IMG/VR virus record: IMGVR_UViG_3300045135_000496 | Coordinates: 1 to 28,507 of that record | Origin: a virus | Length of the DNA: 28,507 nucleotides | Strand: one strand, 5' to 3' | Part shown: one piece after another, positions 19,606 to 26,375 of the stretch | Numbering within the stretch: position 1 is the stretch's first letter | Layout: the number at the start of each line of letters is the position of its first letter | Position numbers and translations under genes: made by a program | The notes under the pieces: generated by a model | Seen by the model: only the letters and a program-made list of their open reading frames with translations | Told to the model about the DNA's origin: nothing | Database searches by the model: none

Positions 19606-21639
19606 CTATGGGAAGCGATTGCCCATAGCCTCTGCTTGCTCTGCTTCAGCTGTCTGTAGAGCTGTAGCTTCCACTACTTCTTCAAACATGCCGTAGTTTA
19701 CGAGCAGGTCGTTGATAGCTATAGCGAGCTTATCAGCTGTGTTGAACTTCGGATTGTTAGTAGCCGCCAAGAGCTTATTAACCAACTTAGGGTTAGTAGA
19801 GACACGGGCTGCCACGTTAGGTAATCCAAACACAGCCGCTGCAGTAACAAGTCCAGAGCCACTAGCGTCAAAGATACCAAAACCAGCTGCTGCTTCAAGA
19901 CCTCGTATTACTAGAGATCCTGCAGGGCTCTGAGGCTTCTTAGACACATCATGTGCAAGGTTTAGGAAGCGCTTTAGAGCTACTGCCTTATCCTTGCCTA
20001 GAACTACCTCAGCTCTTTGTAGCTTCTTAGGATCATCGAGCTGACGTGCAATACGTGCAAAATGCTCAGGCTGAATAATCTCATCGCCTTGTGTCTTCAA
20101 GAGACCTGTAACGTAACCGTCACGGATCATCTCAACAGCTTCATCAGCAGTCTTAACACTTAGTCCATCAGCAACCTCTTTAGGCATCTGAGCGTATGCA
20201 GCTCTGACACTTGTTATAGCCTTCTTGACAGATTCTAAGTTATTAGCTTCTGTCAGTAGAGTGCCAAGAGGTTTGAAGTTACCTTTCTTGCCTGCCTGCT
20301 GTACAGCGTTCTTATTTAGCTCTGGTAAGATATTACCGATGCCTTCAGCGTATAAGTCCTTAGCGTTCTTATACAGTGCGCCAGCAGTCTTATCAACCCC
20401 TGTTAGCTGTGAAGCTACAGAGTCTCTAAACTCTTTAGAGAACTGTGCAAGCTGATAAGAAGCTACAGGATTGTAGTTAGGGTTGTTAAAGTCTCCTAAC
20501 GTATCAATCATCCTATTCATCTTCTGCTCAAAAGAGATCAGATCCATTGCTGGAGTCTGTTTCTTAAGTAATAGAGCATCAGTACCACGGCTAGATAGCT
20601 TTGACAGCTCCTCCATACGATCTTTAATGAACGTTAGAGTACTGTCGTCTAACTCACTCCCATAAGTACGTTTGAAGCCATCGATGAACGAAGACATCTT
20701 GTTTACAACTGCACCAGTCTCTACAGACTTGCCAGCCAACTTAGTCCCAACATCGTCTAGAGTCTTCGCATATGTAGCACCTAGAGCTTGTTTGCCCTGT
20801 GTGATGACAGTGTTCACAGCCTGTCCGATCTCTTCCGAGGTCATCTGAGATCCTACAGAGCCGTTGAATAGCTTGTCTAGTTCTGCGTTGACTACTAACT
20901 CTAAACGCTCCTTACGTGCGTTCATTATGGGTGCACCGCCTAGTGTATCACGAGACAGTCCATCAACGAAGTTAGCTATGCCACTGTTAGATCCTACCTC
21001 GGCAGGCGTTAGTGTTTCACCATAGCGATTGAGCGTAGTCTGCGTTTGAGCTATAGAGGCTTCACCACCTGCTTTAGGTGCTTGCTTTGATTTAGCGGCA
21101 ATCTCTGCAACAACTTCAGCAGGTGCTTTACCAGCTTTGAAGCCTTGGTACAGAGCCTTCATAACCTTACCAGTGCCTAGCGTAGCTACGTCAATAAGAC
21201 CGCTAGTAACTGCAGAGTTAAGGGCATTGGAGTAGTCTGGAGGAAGGTCTGCGTAGACATCTTCGTAGACTTCGCCACCAAACGTGCCTATCATACCACC
21301 AATAACGCCCCCTACAGGACCGCCTAGCATTGTACCAGTAACTGCACCACCTACACCACCTGCAATAGCTGCGTTGCTCTGTACAGCGTCTGATACGCCC
21401 TGTGCCGCTTCTTCGCCATAGCCAGCCAATTTACGCATATCGCCCATGAAGTCCCAGCTCTGCTCTTTAACAGGCGCTGATACAGGCTGTGGTGTCTGTG
21501 CAGGCTGTGGTGTCTGTGCAGGCTCGTCTTCTGGGAAGTTAGCATCTAAGTAGTTTGCTAGCTCATTGACAGCAGCAATGTCACCTGCCTCGTAAGCCTT
21601 CTGCAAGCCTTGGATCAACTGTTCCTTTGTTGGCTGCAT
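19606..21639 (-). CDS. probable internal virion / DNA ejection protein
   Basis: The 677-aa protein, last in the virion arm, holds the place of T7 gp16-like ejection proteins, though it is shorter than T7 gp16. The N-terminus has a short helical unit (EQLIQGLQKAYEAGD). An 18-bp perfect tandem duplication (21483-21518) encodes TPQPAQ repeats. Residues 91-122 are a glycine-rich, membrane-like stretch (GGVGGAVTGTMLGG and GVIGGMIGTFGG). The rest is long and helical. Such glycine zippers suit a protein inserted in the host envelope at infection. I see no transglycosylase signature. AAGGAGG lies 5 bases before the ATG. Confidence 0.6.
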   Translation of the reverse strand: MQPTKEQLIQGLQKAYEAGDIAAVNELANYLDANFPEDEPAQTPQPAQTPQPVSAPVKEQSWDFMGDMRKLAGYGEEAAQGVSDAVQSNAAIAGGVGGAVTGTMLGGPVGGVIGGMIGTFGGEVYEDVYADLPPDYSNALNSAVTSGLIDVATLGTGKVMKALYQGFKAGKAPAEVVAEIAAKSKQAPKAGGEASIAQTQTTLNRYGETLTPAEVGSNSGIANFVDGLSRDTLGGAPIMNARKERLELVVNAELDKLFNGSVGSQMTSEEIGQAVNTVITQGKQALGATYAKTLDDVGTKLAGKSVETGAVVNKMSSFIDGFKRTYGSELDDSTLTFIKDRMEELSKLSSRGTDALLLKKQTPAMDLISFEQKMNRMIDTLGDFNNPNYNPVASYQLAQFSKEFRDSVASQLTGVDKTAGALYKNAKDLYAEGIGNILPELNKNAVQQAGKKGNFKPLGTLLTEANNLESVKKAITSVRAAYAQMPKEVADGLSVKTADEAVEMIRDGYVTGLLKTQGDEIIQPEHFARIARQLDDPKKLQRAEVVLGKDKAVALKRFLNLAHDVSKKPQSPAGSLVIRGLEAAAGFGIFDASGSGLVTAAAVFGLPNVAARVSTNPKLVNKLLAATNNPKFNTADKLAIAINDLLVNYGMFEEVVEATALQTAEAEQAEAMGNRFP

Positions 21640-21640
21640 A

Positions 21641-22981
21641 TTAGCCTCCTTGTGGTAGGTATTTACGAGCGTTAGGCGCTAGAGCTGGCTGCTCAGACTT
21701 CTTAGCTTCTGAAGGAGCTTGGTAGCCTGCAGCCTGTTTAGCAGCCGCCCAAGCAGCATCTGGTTCGAACCCAATAATACTGTTGTTGTCTGCAATGTGC
21801 TTGTTGTAGGCTTTGTAGTATTCTTTAGATACATTAGCCAGACGCATTACCTTCGTTAGCCACTCAGTCCATTCAGCCGAACTAGCGTTATCAGGCGGTA
21901 CAGTCTTTAGAGCCTGTTCCATGTCCTTATCTGTAGCAGGTCCGGGAGGAAGGAATCCTAGAGCCTCACGAAGAGCTGCAGCAGAGGTAGCTGTTTTGAT
22001 TGCAGAGACTTTGTTACGTAGACCTGCCTTGTCCTTTAGAGCTGCTTCAATAGTAGCTCCAGAGCCTCCAGAGAATGGGGTAGCTGCTAAGTCATCCAAG
22101 ATTTCATTGTAGCTAAGAGTGTTAGCGTTAATGTCTTTGATGCCATCAGAGTTAGCTTTGTACTGCTTAGTCGTTGTAGCATCTGACTTAGGAAGAGGCT
22201 GTAAACGCTTCTCGCCAATTACCTCACCAGTAGTAGGGTCTTGGAAGTACTTATAAATACGTCCGTCTTCGCCAACTTCTTCTACTTCGACACCTTTAGC
22301 ACCTTCATTAGGACCAGAGATGAAAACCCCTTTCTCACGGTCAAAGATGTTCTTACCAACAGGGACGTAGCGTTCACCCCCTTGTTTAGCTGTAGCGGCT
22401 ACTCGCATTTCCTCAAACGCACCACGAGCTTGCTCACCAAAGCCTGCTTTAGCCAGTGCAGCTCCTAACTGTCGGTAGTACTCTACCATGTCACCATCCT
22501 CTGGCATAGGCACAGAAGCTGTGACGTCATCAATAGCCTCTGCCTGCTCTCGGTCAGATACTTCGTAGCCAAACCGTGTAGTAGCTCGTTGTTCCTGAGC
22601 AGCTGCACGAGCATCTTGAGCGTCTGTCCTAGCAATACGTTTACCTTCAGCAAGTACTTTGTTTGCCGCATCAGGGAAGCCAGCCTTACGTAGTGCTTCT
22701 GCGCCACGTTGGATTGATGCAGGGTCATTGAAGTCGATGCTAGAGTATAGTGCTTTAGCTTGATCTGCTTGACGCTCTGTAGTTGTACGGGTGTCAGCGC
22801 CTGTTACGTTACCGATGTTAGTACGGAGTCTACGTGCACGTTCTGGAGCAAACAAAGTAGCTGCAGAGCCTTGCTGTAGCTGTTCACCTAATGCACGATC
22901 AGCAGCTAGTCTGCCTGCTTCGTTTGACATTGGTCCTAACATGTCTCCGAACATGCTTTGAATTGATAGTGGATCAGCCAT
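21641..22981 (-). CDS. probable internal virion protein
   Basis: The 446-aa protein begins MADPLSIQSMFGDMLGPMSN and is rich in Ala, Arg, Glu and Gln with long predicted helices (GAEALRKAGFPDAANKVLAE, then AQDARAAAQEQRATTRFGYEV). It has no enzyme motif. Between the 334-aa and 677-aa virion proteins, it takes the place of T7 gp15 in the order 14-15-16, so an internal core protein is the best contextual reading. AGGAGG overlaps the preceding stop. It ends one base before the next gene's ATG. Confidence 0.6.
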   Translation of the reverse strand: MADPLSIQSMFGDMLGPMSNEAGRLAADRALGEQLQQGSAATLFAPERARRLRTNIGNVTGADTRTTTERQADQAKALYSSIDFNDPASIQRGAEALRKAGFPDAANKVLAEGKRIARTDAQDARAAAQEQRATTRFGYEVSDREQAEAIDDVTASVPMPEDGDMVEYYRQLGAALAKAGFGEQARGAFEEMRVAATAKQGGERYVPVGKNIFDREKGVFISGPNEGAKGVEVEEVGEDGRIYKYFQDPTTGEVIGEKRLQPLPKSDATTTKQYKANSDGIKDINANTLSYNEILDDLAATPFSGGSGATIEAALKDKAGLRNKVSAIKTATSAAALREALGFLPPGPATDKDMEQALKTVPPDNASSAEWTEWLTKVMRLANVSKEYYKAYNKHIADNNSIIGFEPDAAWAAAKQAAGYQAPSEAKKSEQPALAPNARKYLPQGG

Positions 22982-22989
22982 ATAGCCTC

Positions 22990-23994
22990 CTAGAAGATTC
23001 GGTTGTAAAGGTCTTCAAGACCGCTAGAGACTGCACTGCCTACCATGTCTCCAAGAGTACCTTGGTTAGACGCAGAACCTGCTGCAGCCACTGTAGGGGC
23101 GAACATACCCGCAAGGCTATTCATGTAAGTCTGGTATAGGTTAGAAGCCTCCTTCTCACCAGCGACTTGTGCAGTCAATACAGGAGTGATAGCACTCTGT
23201 AGGGCTTCAGAGCCACTTAGACGACCAGCACCAACAACCTGTTGAATAGGTGTAGAAGCCTGTAGAGCATCAAACATCATAGACTGAGGCTGATAAGCCT
23301 GACTAGTCAATGTACCTAACAAGCCTTGTTGTGCTTGTAGCTCATTAGCTGCTGCAGTCTGTGCAGTTAGGAAGTCCTTAGACTGTTGCTCAAGTAGTGC
23401 TTGCTGACGTGCAAACTCTTCAGGGCTACCGCCGCCATATAGAGAACTACCTAGACCTAGACGGCCCTGTGCAGCCATCTGTTGCTGTAGTTGTGCTTGT
23501 TGACGATCAATCTCAGGCTGACGTGCAGCTTGTAGGCGATTGTAGATGTCTTGTTCTCTAGCACCAGTACCAGTAAGAAGGCCTCCTAGAACGCTCTCAG
23601 CGCCCGTTAGAGCCTGTTGTGTCATTGCCTCTTGCTGTTGACTAGGAGTAAGGCTAATGTCGCCCTGAGCGCCTATACCAATGCTTCCTAGTGCTGGTGA
23701 AGAGGTAATAGTGAATGGAGTAAATGCTGCAGCTTCTTGAGCTCGGTTAGCAATGTCCTGTGCAGTAGATAGTGCTTGAGGCCCTAACGAACGTGCTTGG
23801 TCCATAGCCTCGTTAGTGGCTGCTAGATCAATACCAGAGCTAATAGCACTAGCAATGTTAGAACCACTAAATAGATTACCTAGCCAGCTACTGCTAGCAG
23901 CATTAGCAGCGTTAGCTACGTCGCCTGCTGTATAGTAACTGCCATCAGTAGGGGTCTGCATCAGCTGGTCATACATCTCGCTGAATGTTGCCAT
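22990..23994 (-). CDS. Ala/Gln-rich virion protein (internal core candidate)
   Basis: The 334-aa protein starts MATFSEMYDQLMQTPTDGSY. Residues 40-60 contain a small Gly/Ser/Ala-rich stretch (SGSNIASAISSGIDLAA). Its middle is very Gln/Ala-rich and helical (REQDIYNRLQAARQPEIDRQ, then QQQMAAQGRLGLGSSLYGGG). As far as I recall, proteins with a REQDIYNRLQAARQPE-type block recur in marine podoviruses as uncharacterised virion proteins. T7 gp14-like position suggests an internal virion role. It shares one base with the preceding gene (TAATG). Confidence 0.65.
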   Translation of the reverse strand: MATFSEMYDQLMQTPTDGSYYTAGDVANAANAASSSWLGNLFSGSNIASAISSGIDLAATNEAMDQARSLGPQALSTAQDIANRAQEAAAFTPFTITSSPALGSIGIGAQGDISLTPSQQQEAMTQQALTGAESVLGGLLTGTGAREQDIYNRLQAARQPEIDRQQAQLQQQMAAQGRLGLGSSLYGGGSPEEFARQQALLEQQSKDFLTAQTAAANELQAQQGLLGTLTSQAYQPQSMMFDALQASTPIQQVVGAGRLSGSEALQSAITPVLTAQVAGEKEASNLYQTYMNSLAGMFAPTVAAAGSASNQGTLGDMVGSAVSSGLEDLYNRIF

Positions 23995-24227
23995 TAGTAA
24001 GTGCCTCCGTCAATAGTACCAACAGTGGCTGTACCAGTTACTTCTAGTGTTGGCATAGTTACAGTGCCTGTGAAGGTCGGTGAAGCTGTGTCGGACTTTG
24101 TAGCCACTGCTACTTGAATGTTATTAAACTCACTGTCAATCTCACCACCTTTGATGATCTTAGCAGGGTTGCCTGATTGCAGTGTATCTTTAACTGCGAA
24201 GTTAGTTGTCTTTGAATAGTTACTCAT
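23994..24227 (-). CDS. short tail-fibre-like protein
   Basis: The 77-aa product begins MSNYSKTTNFAVKDTLQSGN and includes GGEIDSEFNNIQVAVATKSD followed by SPTFTGTVTMPTLEVTGTATV. The first 45 residues and the SPTFTGT turn resemble the beginning of phage tail fibre or collar proteins, where a long shaft and receptor-binding domain normally follow. Here translation stops at once, and the next gene is a virion core protein. It may be an anchor, a fibre fragment, or a small structural subunit used on its own. It is bounded by one-base TAATG overlaps on both sides. Confidence 0.75.
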   Translation of the reverse strand: MSNYSKTTNFAVKDTLQSGNPAKIIKGGEIDSEFNNIQVAVATKSDTASPTFTGTVTMPTLEVTGTATVGTIDGGTY

Positions 24228-25726
24228 TAGATTGTCCGTCCTACGATAGCCTGTGCTGTTAGTCGCTGTATAGAAACTGGTGAACCATCAATTGTAGCTT
24301 CAACACCTAGCTGAACTACTTGACCTCCACCTGAAGCGTTTACTGTTGGGCGGTTTACCAACACACCAGCGTTGAACTCACCTTCGTTGTATTCTGCAAT
24401 ATTGTATTCTGCTATGACCTGTGTACTAAGCGTGAACTTCTTCTTCTTATACGCATAGCTGTAATCATAGCCCCAGTTTAGTGTTACGTCTGTAGCAGAC
24501 CCGCCAATGACTGTAATCTTTAGGTTCTTTAGAAGTTTAAGGTTACTTGGAGCACCAAAGTCAATGTAGTTGGTGAAGTAGCTGAGATAGTAAGGTAATC
24601 CGTTATCACTAAAGCCATCATAAATACCTATACCACTCTCCATACCAAAGTACAATTTACCATCACGTGTACGTAGCATAGCTTGTACATACAAGGCCGT
24701 CCAAGTAGTGGTACGGTATGCTCCATTCTCTAAAGGTGCTCGTGTGTCAAAACAGTACACAATGTTAGAGCTAGGTAGGAACAGCAGGTAGAAGGCTTCT
24801 TCAGGACTGTACACACTAACCATGTGCTGAGTCTCTGCTTGTACGAATGGGTTCAAAGAACTACGTACATTCTTAGACAAGTCAGTCATTGGGTTAGACT
24901 TCTCTTGAATGGTACGCTGTAGGCTTCGTAGCCCAGTGTCACTCAAGAAGATCAAGTCAGTACCAGTGGTCTGAATAGAATCTCGTGCAATACAACCAAC
25001 ACCTACGATAGTATCTGCTAGTTTCATTGTAGCAGGGTCTTCAATGCCTCCATAGACAATGATTTGACGCTTACCGAAGATGAACAAGAGTCCGTTGTGG
25101 GAAGCCATAGCAACAATAGTGTCACTACCATCAGGCCATACCTTAGATACGTCTACATAGCCTGAAGAGCCTGTGTTCCACTTCATACCCGTTAGTAGGT
25201 CAGACCAATAGATCACTGTAGCCTCTGTAGAGGTATTAGCGACCCACAAGCGACCTGCAGCACTAACAACTACGTTACCTTCTGGAACAGTTCCTGCATA
25301 GTCTGCGTGGTCCTCAATAGCCACTGCAGTCGTACCGTCATACACAACAGGTTTAGCTCCTTTACGGAACATGTACTGCTTGTCATTGAGAGTAGCATAG
25401 CTATATCTACCATCAGTGACTGTGTAGGATGCTGGAGTAATATCCGTTAGTGTCTCATCACCTGCATAGATCTTAGTGTCTGAAGCGCTTACAATCTCTG
25501 TAGACCCGTCAGACTTAACAAACTCTGATAGAGAGACGATAGAGTCTGGATTAGTGTCTGTTACGTATCGCCAACCCTTACGAGCACCTATACGTCCAAA
25601 CTGGTCAATTACACAGTTCGTAGCCTCTAGAGCGTACTGCTCAGGCAATGACGTAGGAGAGTCCTCTGTATTAAGCCCATAGAATCCTGGAGCTTGGATG
25701 GCGATGCTCTGTAAAGGTTTAGCCAT
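24227..25726 (-). CDS. tail tubular protein B-like (tail nozzle) protein
   Basis: The 499-aa, beta-rich protein begins MAKPLQSIAIQAPGFYGLNT. It has repeated beta-propeller-like blades (KPVVYDGTTAVAIED, LLFIFGKRQIIVYGGIEDP, GIGIYDGFSDNG). The position after the adaptor-like 215-aa protein equals T7 gp12 after gp11. It would form the nozzle of the short tail. The call rests on the order and fold-like pattern, not on catalytic residues. It is joined to both neighbours by one-base TAATG overlaps. Confidence 0.75.
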   Translation of the reverse strand: MAKPLQSIAIQAPGFYGLNTEDSPTSLPEQYALEATNCVIDQFGRIGARKGWRYVTDTNPDSIVSLSEFVKSDGSTEIVSASDTKIYAGDETLTDITPASYTVTDGRYSYATLNDKQYMFRKGAKPVVYDGTTAVAIEDHADYAGTVPEGNVVVSAAGRLWVANTSTEATVIYWSDLLTGMKWNTGSSGYVDVSKVWPDGSDTIVAMASHNGLLFIFGKRQIIVYGGIEDPATMKLADTIVGVGCIARDSIQTTGTDLIFLSDTGLRSLQRTIQEKSNPMTDLSKNVRSSLNPFVQAETQHMVSVYSPEEAFYLLFLPSSNIVYCFDTRAPLENGAYRTTTWTALYVQAMLRTRDGKLYFGMESGIGIYDGFSDNGLPYYLSYFTNYIDFGAPSNLKLLKNLKITVIGGSATDVTLNWGYDYSYAYKKKKFTLSTQVIAEYNIAEYNEGEFNAGVLVNRPTVNASGGGQVVQLGVEATIDGSPVSIQRLTAQAIVGRTI

Positions 25727-26373
25727 TATACTGTATCCCAGATTAGTTCATCAGGGCTCAAAGCAGCGTCTAGTGCAATAGCATTAGTTAGCTCCTGTCG
25801 AGCAAATGCAGACTGTTCTGTAGCACCTTGACCACCTGTTTCACCACGCTCACGCAATGCAAACGCATAAGCATATTGAATAACAGGGGCTGAAGGAACT
25901 AAGAGACGATCACTGTCATTCTCTAGCTCTGAAGGTCGTAGAACTGCTTTGACCTGTAGAGAGATAACAGAGTCTGGTGTGCTGTGTAGCTTGATAACTA
26001 CATCACCATTGCTATCTACATGAGAGACTGTATAGCCCATCACAGTGCCATTAGTGTCATCAGTCTGTACTTTGTATTTATTTACATCAGCAAGGCTAAG
26101 TCTACGTAGTTCTACGTTGTTTGTAGTATCATATACATGTAAGATCTCTAGACGGTTGCCAGAGCCTGTCAGTGTATATGTAGAAGTTCCAGCGACTGTG
26201 GTGACATTGAAGTCACTACGTAGGCTCTTCCAGTCCCAAGCATCTTCAACCATACGCTTTGCATCATTAACAAAGTCACCAATGAGAACTGAATAGTCAG
26301 ACTCATTGATGGTTGTAGCTTGTTCTTCTCGAAGTCTACGCATCACTGCATTAACTAGTTGTAAGAATGTCAT
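25726..26373 (-). CDS. tail tubular protein A-like (gatekeeper/adaptor) protein
   Basis: The 215-aa protein begins MTFLQLVNAVMRRLREEQAT. Residues 31-51 contain the pattern IGDFVNDAKRMVEDAWDWKSL, typical of phage adaptor/tail tubular A proteins (the T7 gp11 place). The remainder is a beta-sandwich-like region with a helical end (RETGGQGATEQSAFARQELT). It would sit below the portal and connect to the nozzle. It starts two bases after the stop of the large edge gene. The call is from family-like motif and context. Confidence 0.8.
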   Translation of the reverse strand: MTFLQLVNAVMRRLREEQATTINESDYSVLIGDFVNDAKRMVEDAWDWKSLRSDFNVTTVAGTSTYTLTGSGNRLEILHVYDTTNNVELRRLSLADVNKYKVQTDDTNGTVMGYTVSHVDSNGDVVIKLHSTPDSVISLQVKAVLRPSELENDSDRLLVPSAPVIQYAYAFALRERGETGGQGATEQSAFARQELTNAIALDAALSPDELIWDTV

Positions 26374-26375
26374 AA

